64,000 bases of DNA, taken from contig JACZXB010000010.1 in assembly GCA_022571845.1 (NCBI GenBank), forward strand, positions 62,001-126,000, given 5' to 3'. Below the pieces are notes generated by a model. That model had not been told where the DNA came from. It did no database searches and was given only the letters and a program-made list of their open reading frames with translations. Below are positions 54,193-63,448 of the stretch, piece by piece. Position 1 is the stretch's first letter. Every line of letters starts with the position of its first letter. The position numbers and the translations under genes were made by a program. The DNA is from Candidatus Zixiibacteriota bacterium (lineage in GTDB: Bacteria; Zixibacteria; MSB-5A5; GN15; FEB-12).

Positions 54193-56307
54193 ATGAAAAA
54201 TCACAAAAGACATAATTTGAACCAATCTGAGTTTTCATATAATTCTACCACTGCTGAGAACCCCTGGGATGGAGCTGGCTATGGTGCGCGCAAGCCCAAA
54301 GCGCATGTTATGAGCTGGTGGGGCCGCGCCCCTTCTCTTTTCATTACTGCCATTGCTCTGACTCTGAGCCTTCTTTTGCTGGCCGGCACTGGGCATGGAC
54401 AAAACGCTCCCAAAGCTGACAGCGACAGGCGCGGAAATCTGATGAAGATGGACAAAGAGACGCGCAAGCTGGCCGAAGAGTACGCTTATCTTTTAGAACA
54501 GTTAATCTATTTGAGCACTGACTACTGCCTGTATTTTGAAAGACTTGACGACAAGGTTGCCGCTCAAAACTACAGGTCTCTTCAAAATCTCTGCAGCAAC
54601 CTCTCAAAGTCAGGCTACTATGATAATCTGGAAAAGCTAATCAGAGAGATTGAGGAATTAAGAGGGGAGCTGTCCCTGCGAAAGAAAAGCCTGTCTCGTG
54701 CCAAAAAAAGAGACGCACTACACAGCAGTGAGATTAAACGCACCAAGGAGAGATTGAAAACACTCCGCCTGACAAGTTCACTTCTAACAGAGCTCGACGC
54801 TTTAAAAGAACAGCTTGTAATAGAAGTAATCTCCAAAACTGCAGCGGATAAAACCCGCCGCCGGGTAATTCAACAATACGTCGTTACAGTTATGCAGGAT
54901 TCCATAGCCAAGCTGGCAGAAGTGGTAACGTTGACATATGCTCCTAAAATACAAGTGACGGCCAGCAGCAATGGCGCCGATGGCAGCAATACGCGTATAA
55001 TTGTTTCTTCTGAAAAATCTGCTCCGGTGGTAATCGCTGTTCCGGAGATTCCCGAAATAGCGGCAATTTTCGAAGCATACCAGGAGCCGAAACTTCCCCA
55101 GCCACCGAAATGGCCAGCTCGCAAGCATAGCTCGGACATTCACTTTTTCCATAGTGACAATTCAAATAATTTTGTAAAAACTTTCCGCGACAGCATAAGT
55201 ATATCTTCCGGCAAATCTGTAATTATGATAATTAACCCGTTCGGTAAAATGAGCATAAGCGGCTGGGACAAAGACCAGGTCTCAGCCAGCTATGATATTT
55301 CAATCGTTGCGGTCAAACCAGGCCTGGCTGAAAAGTTTGGAGAACAGATTCAGATAAGAATGTTTGAAGAAAAACATAACGTGTATATCGAGGCAGTCGT
55401 GCCGAAGCTTACTGACCTGCGGACCAGGATAACCGCCAGCCATCTGAATCTTATGGTTCCTTTCAAAAATGATTTGAAAATAAGCAATTCAGCCGGCCAG
55501 ATAAGCCTGAGTGAGCTTAAGAATGACATAAAGATTAAATCAAGCAACAGCTTTATAGACTTGTTCAGGATTGAAGGTGATATAGAAATTGTCAACAGCG
55601 GCGGAAAAATAAAACTTGAAAGAGTATCGGGCGATATCTTGGTTCAAAATCGGATGGGCGGCCCGGTCAGCATTCAGAACTGCGACGGCAGAATCGAAGT
55701 AGACAACTCACATGGCGCAGTTGAAATAACCTACTGTGACGGTGATTTGACCGTCCGCAGCAGCGGCCGGGTAGAAATTGATCACCACTCCGGCACAGTT
55801 CATGTCAATAATAGAAACGGTTTCGTTAGCGCCAACCATATTGATGGCGATTTGGTTGTATTCAATTCGTTCGAACCACTCAAGGTTTATGACGTAACAG
55901 GCTCAGTAAGGCTCGAAAACACAAATGCTGTTATAAAAGCAGAAAAAATTAGCGGCAGGCTGGATATCAGCAATCGCTACGGAAAAATATTTACTTCATA
56001 CATTGTCGGGCCGATAAATATTGAAAGCAACAACGGTGATGTCTTTATGGAACTGCTTGAGCAGCTTAAGGGAAAATCGTCCGTGGTTGCCAGCGGCGGC
56101 AGAATTATCCTCGGCTTATCACCACGCCTTGATCTGCTATTGACCATGGAGACCCAAAACGGCGCAATAGATGTTGCAGATTTTCAGACCATCGCCAGTT
56201 CTGATGATCATGGCTTGCAAACCGCCAAAGTTGAGTTAGGCAAAGGCTCAAATCTTTTGGCCGTAAAAGGCAACCGATCCAAAATCATTGTAAAAGAGTC
56301 GAATTAA
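54193..56307 (+). CDS. Exported DUF4097-like beta-helix protein with coiled-coil region
   Basis: 704 residues. A hydrophobic export or anchor segment lies at about 48-66 (FITAIALTLSLLLLAG, followed by GHGQ), unusually far from the N-terminus. The Met at 54310 (MSWWGRAPSLF) would give a standard signal peptide, but neither start has a clear ribosome site. A charged, probably coiled-coil stretch (about 85-205) follows. From about residue 350 the protein has a repeating pattern typical of DUF4097 beta-helix repeats (GDIEIVNSGGKIKLERVSGD, GDLTVRSSGRVEIDHHSG). It is probably a periplasmic or surface protein of unknown role. It ends 4 bases inside the convergent gene. Confidence 0.7.
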   Translation: MKNHKRHNLNQSEFSYNSTTAENPWDGAGYGARKPKAHVMSWWGRAPSLFITAIALTLSLLLLAGTGHGQNAPKADSDRRGNLMKMDKETRKLAEEYAYLLEQLIYLSTDYCLYFERLDDKVAAQNYRSLQNLCSNLSKSGYYDNLEKLIREIEELRGELSLRKKSLSRAKKRDALHSSEIKRTKERLKTLRLTSSLLTELDALKEQLVIEVISKTAADKTRRRVIQQYVVTVMQDSIAKLAEVVTLTYAPKIQVTASSNGADGSNTRIIVSSEKSAPVVIAVPEIPEIAAIFEAYQEPKLPQPPKWPARKHSSDIHFFHSDNSNNFVKTFRDSISISSGKSVIMIINPFGKMSISGWDKDQVSASYDISIVAVKPGLAEKFGEQIQIRMFEEKHNVYIEAVVPKLTDLRTRITASHLNLMVPFKNDLKISNSAGQISLSELKNDIKIKSSNSFIDLFRIEGDIEIVNSGGKIKLERVSGDILVQNRMGGPVSIQNCDGRIEVDNSHGAVEITYCDGDLTVRSSGRVEIDHHSGTVHVNNRNGFVSANHIDGDLVVFNSFEPLKVYDVTGSVRLENTNAVIKAEKISGRLDISNRYGKIFTSYIVGPINIESNNGDVFMELLEQLKGKSSVVASGGRIILGLSPRLDLLLTMETQNGAIDVADFQTIASSDDHGLQTAKVELGKGSNLLAVKGNRSKIIVKESN

Positions 56308-57545
56308 AATTTACCAACCGTCAGCTTACTTTTTTTTAGTTTTAGTTTTAAACGTTCAACTCTTTTTCTCAATTTCACTTTCTGACTGGCAGGAATCTCT
56401 TGGCATCTTCCTGCCTGCGCAGTGTGCTCCAGCGCTTTGTGCAAATCCTTGAGGCGGTGCTCGTAGTGAACAGCCAGTTCTATATTTGCCAAAAAACCAT
56501 GCCTGGAATTTTCGGACGTTACTTTAGAAAGCAGCTCTATGCTTTCATCAAATTTCCTTAGCCGCTTAAAACTTCGGGCATAAAACAGAACTGCTTCGAC
56601 GCTCATATCTCCTGAGAGCCCTTCAGCCTGATTATAAACAAACTCTATTTTTTCACGCTCTTGGCGCCTGTCATACCATTTTGACAGCGAATGTAAGTCT
56701 TCGGAAAACTCTAAACTACCGCCGGTTGTGGAGTACGCCTCGGAAATTAACCTGGCTAAAAAGAAAAGAGAAACAATATCCAGCCGGTTGTGCTCAATTA
56801 CAGCATTCATCTTAGAAAGGTCTGCACCATTCAGCCAGTCGAAAAATACCGACGGCACCAGGTAGCCGGGGATGTCGTCTGTGCGATGAAAGCCCAACAG
56901 TTCTCTTTCAAGATTTGTCAGAGTACAGCTTTGCAGTCGGCGCTTAAAAAGCCTCCGCGATGAATGAAGCAAGTCCAGGTGATGCTTGAAGCTCAGTTTT
57001 CGTCCGACACGATTAATTATAAATCTGTCGGTCAAAAGCGGCAAATCAAAAGATTTGCCATTAAAAGTTACGACTGTCAGCTCATCACTAAAGATACTAT
57101 TTAAATCTTCCAGCATGGCAGTTTCGTCTGAGTAGTCGGGTATAATGTACTGTAACAGTTCGAAACCTTCGTCAATTATCCGACCTATTCCGACTAAGAA
57201 AGCTACTGCTCCGGCGCCGCCCAGTCCGGTCGTTTCGGTATCAATAAATATAACTGAGCCGAAGTCGATAGTCTCGCTGTTGCAGTTTAGATCGAAGGCA
57301 GCCAGTGGCAGTGGACTATTTATTCCAGCGATAGTAAGCTTATGGCTGCCGTGCCTATAGCCTAGGGGAAAGACTGTGCGAATAAGGCAGTAATTTCCGG
57401 CGTTGTTTGTTATCAGTTTTCCGCCGAGAGCTTCGGCGAAGGCTAAGTAACGGCTCGGAATTTTTGTCTTAGACACAGGCGCTGAACTGACACACAGATG
57501 CCGTTTAAGTCGATTGAGCTGATCAGTTAGCTGAGTACGTGCCAT
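56304..57545 (-). CDS. RNase H-fold exonuclease-like protein with TPR-like tail
   Basis: 413 residues. The N-terminal half has a DEDD-type exonuclease fold (RNase_H_2/YprB-like): FIDTETTGLGG holds the first Asp-Glu pair, VVTFNGKSFDLPLL the next Asp, and HNRLDIVSLFFLARL the last. The C-terminal ~130 residues are helical and read like TPR repeats (SVEAVLFYARSFKRLRKFDES). It probably processes or degrades RNA or DNA, but no substrate is known. Its start overlaps the HEAT gene by 23 bases, so it is the third gene of a tight operon. Confidence 0.78.
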   Translation of the reverse strand: MARTQLTDQLNRLKRHLCVSSAPVSKTKIPSRYLAFAEALGGKLITNNAGNYCLIRTVFPLGYRHGSHKLTIAGINSPLPLAAFDLNCNSETIDFGSVIFIDTETTGLGGAGAVAFLVGIGRIIDEGFELLQYIIPDYSDETAMLEDLNSIFSDELTVVTFNGKSFDLPLLTDRFIINRVGRKLSFKHHLDLLHSSRRLFKRRLQSCTLTNLERELLGFHRTDDIPGYLVPSVFFDWLNGADLSKMNAVIEHNRLDIVSLFFLARLISEAYSTTGGSLEFSEDLHSLSKWYDRRQEREKIEFVYNQAEGLSGDMSVEAVLFYARSFKRLRKFDESIELLSKVTSENSRHGFLANIELAVHYEHRLKDLHKALEHTAQAGRCQEIPASQKVKLRKRVERLKLKLKKSKLTVGKF

Positions 57546-58482
57546 CGCCCGCAGATGCCCTGGCCGATTCTATTTTAAGAAGGGCCAATCTGTCTTTGAC
57601 TTTTTCGAAAATGCTTTCATGGTAACCGCAGATATCTTGTGGGTCGGCAGACATAATCGCAATGGCAGCATCAACTACTTTTTGCCGGTTGCCGGAGTTA
57701 AGCTGCTCTGAAAGAATATCCATTGCTTCATCATTGCCGATTTTGCCAAGTACTTTCATGGCCAGTTTTGCTTTTAAGCCGCTGGCCGAGTTAAGCGCTT
57801 CTTTTAACTGTGCTAACAAGCGGCTAGTATCCTTGGTAATCAAAGCTTCGACCGCTGACAATCTGGCGCCGTAGTAAGAATCTCCCAGCATCTGGACAAG
57901 ATAAGAAATTGTTTCAGCCGAGTTTAATTGACCGGCAGAAACCACGGCCGCTTTCCTCACCTGTCCGACCGAGTCATTAAACGAACTAATAACAGCTGCC
58001 ACAGCCCGCAAATCTCCTATCATCCCCAACGCCCTGATGCTATATTCTCGTACCTGCCAATTGTCATGACTGGCCACACTAGTAAGCGGCAGGACAGCAG
58101 CCGAATCACTGATATCCCCCAGTGTCCAGCAGACTCGTTTTACAACCAGCCACTCCGGCCGGCTTAGAGCATCAATCAAATCAGGCAGAGCCGGTGAGCC
58201 GATTTTCTTGAGAATCTTTATTATTGTCAAACGCTCTCTGGCAGACTTAGTAGTGAACTTATCAATCAGAGACGGTACTGCCTTTGCTCCAAGTTTTGCC
58301 AGGGACTCTATAGCCGGGTCAACTTGGTCACGATATTTAAGCTCGCCTGATGACGCCATCACAAATATTGAATCTATCCTTTTTTGAAGTTGCACCGGGG
58401 TTCTGTTTGATTCCGCAGCCGCTAAAGTAAGGGCTGGTACTATGATAAGAGACATGACAACTATGAAAATTTCAATTTTCAT
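57523..58482 (-). CDS. Exported HEAT-repeat protein
   Basis: 319 residues with a signal peptide (FIVVMSLIIVPALTLAAA) and a series of HEAT-like helical repeats, for example LPDLIDALSRPEWLVVKRVC and WQVREYSIRALGMIGDL, each about 31 residues. Such proteins usually act as protein-binding scaffolds. It starts 4 bases inside the end of the GxDxY-repeat gene and overlaps the next gene by 23 bases, so it is probably made in step with both. No enzymatic motif is seen. Confidence 0.8.
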   Translation of the reverse strand: MKIEIFIVVMSLIIVPALTLAAAESNRTPVQLQKRIDSIFVMASSGELKYRDQVDPAIESLAKLGAKAVPSLIDKFTTKSARERLTIIKILKKIGSPALPDLIDALSRPEWLVVKRVCWTLGDISDSAAVLPLTSVASHDNWQVREYSIRALGMIGDLRAVAAVISSFNDSVGQVRKAAVVSAGQLNSAETISYLVQMLGDSYYGARLSAVEALITKDTSRLLAQLKEALNSASGLKAKLAMKVLGKIGNDEAMDILSEQLNSGNRQKVVDAAIAIMSADPQDICGYHESIFEKVKDRLALLKIESARASAGDGTYSAN

Positions 58483-60413
58483 TTTTTAGTCTCATCTTTA
58501 GGAATAAGTTCAATATCCATGCCGCCGCCCCATTTTGATTTTGTCTGCCAGAAAAAATCATCTCTGCCGTTGCCCAGATATTGGTCGGAGCCTCCGAGGT
58601 CAATGAAAAGACCGATTGAGCCAAAATCTCTGCGGGGGTTACCGTAGCCCTGGCTGTTTTTTTCATTATGGATAAAATAGCGGTCTTCGCCTGAGTTATC
58701 TATCAAAATTCCTACTCCGTTGGCTGAGCCGGCCGCCTGAGATAAATCATAGGCGGTATAAGTGTCATTTCCGCTTCTGTCCAGCAAGATTCCCGCGGAA
58801 TAGTCATGGCCACAGCCTTGCGAAACTCCTTTGGAAAAATAAACGTCGTTGCCGCTGTCGTCGGTGAGAATTCCCAACGACATATGAGTGCCGGCTCCTT
58901 GTGCATATTGAAAAGAGTGGTAGTTGTCATTGCCGGCTTTGTCAGAAATAAATCCCAGCGACCACCAGTAGCTGGAGCCCTGACCGAATATATCCGAATA
59001 ATAGCTGTCGTTTCCTGCAAGGTCGATTATGCCGCCGATTCCCCCGGACATAACCGGCCTCAGGCCATAGCCGAACCCTTGAGATAGCGACAAATAATGG
59101 TCATCATAGCGCAAGATATCTTTGTACTTTCCTCCGGCGTAATATGAGTCTGAGCCTTTGGAATCAAAAATAAGGCCGCAGCCTTCTATAAACCCGAACC
59201 CCTGAGCAAAGAGTGCACCATTGTAAATGTCCCGTCCTCCTTCATCGACTAAGAGCCCCAGTCCGAATGAGCCTGCCCCCTGTACATGGGTGTCGCCGTC
59301 ATAACGGTCGTCACCGCTGACATCATACAGAATACCGAAGCCAAAATAACCTGAGCCAAGAGAAAATGATTGAGCGTCATATCTGTCGTCTCCCTCAAAA
59401 TCGACTAAAATACCGACTGACAGACAGCCAGAGCCTAAGGTGAAATCGCTTCGGGAGCGGTAACTGTCATTACCGCTAAAATCAATAATGATTACTCCGT
59501 GGGGGTTGTCAGGGTCATATTCCAGGTCATAGATGTCATCCCCGCCAATATCCAGTATGAAATAGTAATCGCCGTTATAATAGTCGTTATCTGGGCCGCC
59601 AATCGCCCAGCCGGGCTGCCTGCCCAGGAAAGCGCTAAGATCAGTGTTATCCGGAAGGAACCCGGTTACTCTCATGAAATCTTCGGCGGCGCCTTCTCCT
59701 CCCTGCAGCTGTTTTCTTAATCTCTTGGTCTCAAGCAGTATCATTTTCAGACAGTCTATACCTGCTCGGATAATTGGGTCTTTGTCTATATTACGCGCGA
59801 ATTCTGCAAACTGGTCGGCATATCTCTCTTCTGCTTTCTCCAGTGAATCATGTTGCTCTATTGTATAGAACTCTTCTTTTACATCGCTTGTTATTATTTC
59901 TTTGAATTTGGTTGTCAGAAATCTTTTTTGCTTCTTAGATAGTGGTGCCAGCATCATTTCAGTCGAACGGGGAAATACCTGGTCAATATATACAGCCATC
60001 CGGGCCAGAAACTGATTGAGGTTCTGATTTAAGAAATACAGCGTATAGGCATCTTCAATATCTGCTCCTTGCGGCCGGTAGGCCCTGCTGCGGGAGCTCT
60101 GGCCGGTCACAGCCAAATCCTCAAAGAGTATGGAGGCCAGAATCTCCGGCTGGCCTTTGACATGAACGCCCCTAAGTTCATCGACATAGCCAATCATATC
60201 CAGTGGCTGATTCATAAGTGCCGCAACTTTACTCAGGCGAAAACCGTCCGGGTCGTGATAGTCCTGGCGAAAAGAGATATCTTTTGGATGCAGGCCTAAA
60301 TAGTCGGTTAACAGAAGCAGTCCCTGCTGTTCCGGTGACATCTTCTTATAATTCTGAGCTGATGCGCCCAAGGCTAATGAAAGTATGAGACACAAATAAT
60401 AAACAGATTTCAT
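58479..60413 (-). CDS. Exported protein with about eleven GxDxY beta-solenoid-like repeats
   Basis: 644 residues with a signal peptide (MKSVYYLCLILSLALGASAQ). After a helical region to about residue 270, the rest consists of about 11 repeats of 24-27 residues. The consensus is G-x-D-x-Y-(x)8-Q/S-G-x-G-(x)5-GIL-x-D-x-x-G, for example GDDRYDGDTHVQGAGSFGLG and GNDVYFSKGVSQGCGHDYSA. The regular Asp/Gly/Tyr spacing suggests a beta-roll or solenoid, perhaps calcium-binding like RTX repeats, but it is not the RTX nonapeptide. The family is not one I can name. It is the first gene of the operon with the HEAT and RNase H-fold genes. Confidence 0.8.
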   Translation of the reverse strand: MKSVYYLCLILSLALGASAQNYKKMSPEQQGLLLLTDYLGLHPKDISFRQDYHDPDGFRLSKVAALMNQPLDMIGYVDELRGVHVKGQPEILASILFEDLAVTGQSSRSRAYRPQGADIEDAYTLYFLNQNLNQFLARMAVYIDQVFPRSTEMMLAPLSKKQKRFLTTKFKEIITSDVKEEFYTIEQHDSLEKAEERYADQFAEFARNIDKDPIIRAGIDCLKMILLETKRLRKQLQGGEGAAEDFMRVTGFLPDNTDLSAFLGRQPGWAIGGPDNDYYNGDYYFILDIGGDDIYDLEYDPDNPHGVIIIDFSGNDSYRSRSDFTLGSGCLSVGILVDFEGDDRYDAQSFSLGSGYFGFGILYDVSGDDRYDGDTHVQGAGSFGLGLLVDEGGRDIYNGALFAQGFGFIEGCGLIFDSKGSDSYYAGGKYKDILRYDDHYLSLSQGFGYGLRPVMSGGIGGIIDLAGNDSYYSDIFGQGSSYWWSLGFISDKAGNDNYHSFQYAQGAGTHMSLGILTDDSGNDVYFSKGVSQGCGHDYSAGILLDRSGNDTYTAYDLSQAAGSANGVGILIDNSGEDRYFIHNEKNSQGYGNPRRDFGSIGLFIDLGGSDQYLGNGRDDFFWQTKSKWGGGMDIELIPKDETKK

Positions 60414-60487
60414 TGATATAAAGAAAACATTCGAATCGAATCAAAAGCAACTAAAAGCACTTTGCCAGAAGCAGCTCGCTAGAGGTA

Positions 60488-60523
60488 ATAAAAAACGCCC
60501 CTGAATTAACAGGGGCGTTTTAT
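60488..60523 (-). terminator. Rho-independent terminator downstream of pilin gene 1
   Basis: Stem ACGCCCCT (60495-60502) / AGGGGCGT (60511-60518) with A/T-runs on both sides, so it could act in both directions. On the minus strand it ends the pilin transcript at 60584. Confidence 0.85.
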
Positions 60524-60583
60524 TAGGAGATGATTGCCGGGGCCCGCCAGTAGCAGGCTGCGGCGAAAATCTTAAGCGACCAA

Positions 60584-61021
60584 TTAAAGATTGACGTCGT
60601 TGATCGTATTCAGCAAGTTACCGTTGTGGTCAATCGTCCAGGTGTCAATAGCAGCATCGTCATCCAGGTTAGCAGTTGCAGTACAGAGAAAGGCGATATC
60701 TGTAGCAATAGTCATGTCGTATTGATAAAGGGCAGTGACCATGATTTCTACACCAATCTCCGGGAAAAGACCTCCACCAGGAGCCACGCTGACACCGGCA
60801 TCACCATATCTGGCTGGTAAGACTGCGACGCTCTGACGAAAGGTGCGCTGCATTGTATAGACCTGCTTCAGAAGCTGTTTGGCTTCTGACTGCTTGGAAC
60901 GGGTAGTAGCCTGCATGAATCTCGGAATGGCCAGAGCAGCCAAAATACCGATAATCACGACTACGATCATCAACTCGATAAGGGTGAAACCCTTCTGATG
61001 ATTGTGGAATTTTGTGAACAT
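60584..61021 (-). CDS. Type IV pilin, copy 1
   Basis: 145 residues, the usual size of a small type IV pilin. The short leader ends KG|FTLIELM with Glu5, followed by the long hydrophobic helix MIVVVIIGILAALAIPRFMQ. The C-terminal part is globular, ending DDDAAIDTWTIDHNGN and NTINDVNL; it contains one Cys and so has no disulfide loop. It is paralogous to the pilin at 61361. A sigma-54 promoter (61091-61105) and GGAGG ribosome site precede it. Confidence 0.9.
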   Translation of the reverse strand: MFTKFHNHQKGFTLIELMIVVVIIGILAALAIPRFMQATTRSKQSEAKQLLKQVYTMQRTFRQSVAVLPARYGDAGVSVAPGGGLFPEIGVEIMVTALYQYDMTIATDIAFLCTATANLDDDAAIDTWTIDHNGNLLNTINDVNL

Positions 61022-61090
61022 GTGGACCTCCTACAGTCTCTAAAATTAAGGGTGTCTGTTTCAATCAGTTTCCTTACTCTAACTGTATTG

Positions 61091-61105
61091 GCAAACACTG
61101 TGCCA
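61091..61105 (-). promoter_or_regulatory. Sigma-54 (-24/-12) promoter of pilin gene 1
   Basis: On the minus strand the site reads TGGCAC-AGTGT-TTGC, an exact match to the -24/-12 consensus (TGGCAC-N5-TTGC), about 70 bases before the ATG at 61021. Confidence 0.85.
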
Positions 61106-61307
61106 AAACCTGCTCTAATAGATGATTTCGGTGAAAACAGGGATAACTGCATACAGAGAACGGAATTTTATTTATTTTTTTGGTTAAGTGTAGGAGTTGT
61201 CCTATTCTTTTTCGGCCTGTTGGGGGAGAATCCCCCACGGCAATTTGCCAGAAACTTTGCATTTTGCAATGGTCCAATCTCAGGCACTTATCTGTCAATA
61301 ACATAAC

Positions 61308-61336
61308 AAAAAAAGCCCGCAGATAACCTGCGGGCT
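61308..61336 (-). terminator. Rho-independent terminator downstream of pilin gene 2
   Basis: Stem AGCCCGCAG (61314-61322) / CTGCGGGCT (61328-61336), with seven U following on the minus strand (A-run 61308-61314). The rest of the 339-base gap to pilin gene 1 holds its sigma-54 promoter and no gene. Confidence 0.88.
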
Positions 61337-61360
61337 TGCGTCTCTTACCTTGAAGACTTA

Positions 61361-61783
61361 TCAGGTGGTTACGTCATTGATAGTATTAATCAGATTGCCT
61401 GTCTGGTCTATTGTCCAGGTATCTATGGCGGCATCATCGTCAATATTGGCAGTAGCGGTACAGATAAAAGTATTGGCAGTTGCTGCAATTGTGTAAACGT
61501 AACGGGCGTTGGACATAATCTCTATCCATATTTCACTAAATGCCATAGGAGCGGCTGCAGAGGCCGGTCCTCCGGGGATATAATATGTATTAAGCTGAGT
61601 TGACTGCCTGTAGGTGCGTTGATTCACGTAGATTTGTTTCAGAATGAGCTTCGCCTCACCCTGCCTGGTCTTGGTCGTACTTTGCATAAACCTTGGTATA
61701 GCCAGGGCAGCCAGAATCCCGATAATCACAACAACTATCATCAATTCTATCAGCGTAAAACCCCGCTGGTCAGAACCTGCCAT
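61361..61783 (-). CDS. Type IV pilin, copy 2
   Basis: 140 residues, a close paralog of copy 1. The leader is RG|FTLIELM followed by the same hydrophobic helix and a C-terminal domain ending DDDAAIDTWTIDQTGN and NTINDVTT. The middle (TRQGEAKLILKQIYVNQRTYRQS) parallels copy 1. AAGGAG lies nine bases before the ATG. It has its own terminator downstream and its own -24/-12 promoter upstream, so the two pilins are separate transcription units under the same kind of control. Confidence 0.9.
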   Translation of the reverse strand: MAGSDQRGFTLIELMIVVVIIGILAALAIPRFMQSTTKTRQGEAKLILKQIYVNQRTYRQSTQLNTYYIPGGPASAAAPMAFSEIWIEIMSNARYVYTIAATANTFICTATANIDDDAAIDTWTIDQTGNLINTINDVTT

Positions 61784-61836
61784 CTTATATTTCTCCTTCG
61801 TACTTAATCATCATACTTCTACGCTTCTTATTAGCT

Positions 61837-61851
61837 GCAACTATCATTCCC
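61837..61851 (-). promoter_or_regulatory. Probable sigma-54 (-24/-12) promoter of pilin gene 2
   Basis: On the minus strand GGGAAT-GATAG-TTGC: the GG and GC are at the correct 10-base spacing and the -12 half is perfect; the -24 half is a weaker match. It lies about 54 bases before the ATG at 61783. Confidence 0.55.
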
Positions 61852-61879
61852 AACTGCTGCTCAATAATCGAACAACTGT

Positions 61880-63292
61880 TCAGTTCTTGCCCATTTTTTT
61901 TGGTGTCTTAATTCTCCCGGTGTCGTTCAGGTCATATCTCTCCAATTTGCGGTAAAGAGTAGAGGTATCTATCCCCAGAATCCTGGCCGCTTTCGACTTT
62001 TTGCCGCCGGTCTGGCTCATGACATAATGGATATAGGCTTTCTCGATAGATTCCAAAGTCGGGTTGACCGGATCCTCTGCGGTGACCACCGACTGAGGTT
62101 CGACTGTCATCAGTTTTTCCGGGAAATCTTCCGGCAGCATTTCACTGCCTTTGCTTAAGAGAACCGCCCTCTCGATTGTATTTTCCAGCTCTCTTACATT
62201 TCCGGGCCAGCTGTAATTGGTAAGGGCAGCCATTGCCTCTTCAGAGATGTCTTTTGGCTCAAGGTTAATCTTACTGTAAAATTTGTTAATGAAATGTACA
62301 ACCAGAAGTTTGATATCTTCTTTGCGCTCTCTCAAAGGGGGAATATGCAGCGGTATTACATTCAGGCGGTAGAATAGATCTGCACGGAACCGCCCCTGCT
62401 TTACTTCTTCTTCAAGGTCGGCGTTGGTGGCGGCTATCAACCGCACATCAAGTTCCAATTCTTTGGTACCTCCAACAGGTGTCAATTTCTTCTCTTCTAT
62501 TACCCGCAGGAGTTTTGCCTGAAAAGCCATCGAAGTATTACCGACCTCGTCAAGCAAGAAAGTGCCTCCTTCAGCTGTGCTAAAGAGCCCTTCTTTATCT
62601 TTAATGGCGCCTGTAAAAGCTCCTTTTTTGTAACCAAAAAGTTCCGACTCTAACAGGTTTTCAGGAATGGCAGCACAATTTATCGAAACAAACGGACCGT
62701 TTCTGCGAGGGGAATGATGGTGAATAGCCCGGGCTATTACTTCTTTACCGGTGCCAGACTCTCCTCTGAGAAGAACAGTCGAGTCTGAGTCGGCTATTCT
62801 GCTGGCCAGTTTCTTCAAGTTTACTATTGTAGCCGATGTCCCCAAAAACTTGTCAAATGAATTTCCCTCTTGCAACTGCTGTTTCAGAGAGATGTTTTCC
62901 TGCTGGAGCTTCCTGCGGCTGAGAGATTTTTCGATAGCCAGTTTGATTTCATCGACTTTAAACGGTTTCGTAATATAATCGACGGCGCCTCTTTTCATGG
63001 CTTCTATAGCCGTATCCACCGAGGCATAGGCGGTCATGACAATCAGGTCCTGGTCTTTTTTGAACTTCTTAACTTCTTCCAGAACTTCTAAGCCGTCCAT
63101 CTCAGGCATATTGAGGTCTGCGATTACCAGGTCATAGTCGTTTTGTTTAATCTGGCTGATAGCTGCCAGTGGAGAGTTCACCGTCTCCACGGAGTAGCCC
63201 TCTTTTGAGAGCATAATCTCCATGAAATCGCACATAGATTCTTCGTCGTCGATTACTAAAATTTTGGCTGTCATTTTTTTCGCTTTTTGCAA
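61880..63292 (-). CDS. NtrC-family sigma-54 response regulator, likely pilin regulator
   Basis: 470 residues with three domains. The receiver (about 8-125) has acidic residues Asp15/Asp16 (LVIDDEE), phosphoacceptor Asp59 (VIADLNMPEMDGLEV) and the conserved Lys in YITKPFKV. The AAA+ domain has GESGTGKEV and the sigma-54 contact loop GAFTGA. The Fis-type HTH is at the end (KKSKAARILGIDTSTLYRKL). The start is TTG at 63292 or ATG at 63274; the latter begins right at the receiver. It lies next to two pilin genes that have sigma-54 promoters, so a PilR-like role is likely. No sensor kinase is adjacent. Confidence 0.94.
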   Translation of the reverse strand: MQKAKKMTAKILVIDDEESMCDFMEIMLSKEGYSVETVNSPLAAISQIKQNDYDLVIADLNMPEMDGLEVLEEVKKFKKDQDLIVMTAYASVDTAIEAMKRGAVDYITKPFKVDEIKLAIEKSLSRRKLQQENISLKQQLQEGNSFDKFLGTSATIVNLKKLASRIADSDSTVLLRGESGTGKEVIARAIHHHSPRRNGPFVSINCAAIPENLLESELFGYKKGAFTGAIKDKEGLFSTAEGGTFLLDEVGNTSMAFQAKLLRVIEEKKLTPVGGTKELELDVRLIAATNADLEEEVKQGRFRADLFYRLNVIPLHIPPLRERKEDIKLLVVHFINKFYSKINLEPKDISEEAMAALTNYSWPGNVRELENTIERAVLLSKGSEMLPEDFPEKLMTVEPQSVVTAEDPVNPTLESIEKAYIHYVMSQTGGKKSKAARILGIDTSTLYRKLERYDLNDTGRIKTPKKMGKN

Positions 63293-63448
63293 GACTTCCC
63301 GGTTTTAGGCGTATCATTCTAAGTTTCGGCAGGTTACAGACTTTATGAACAAGCGAAAGCAAGGTTGCTCACAGATTAAACAGTACTTTGACGGCTCTTT
63401 GGGGCAGCTTATATTGGCTTTCAAATTAGAGAGGATGACGATAAGTTA

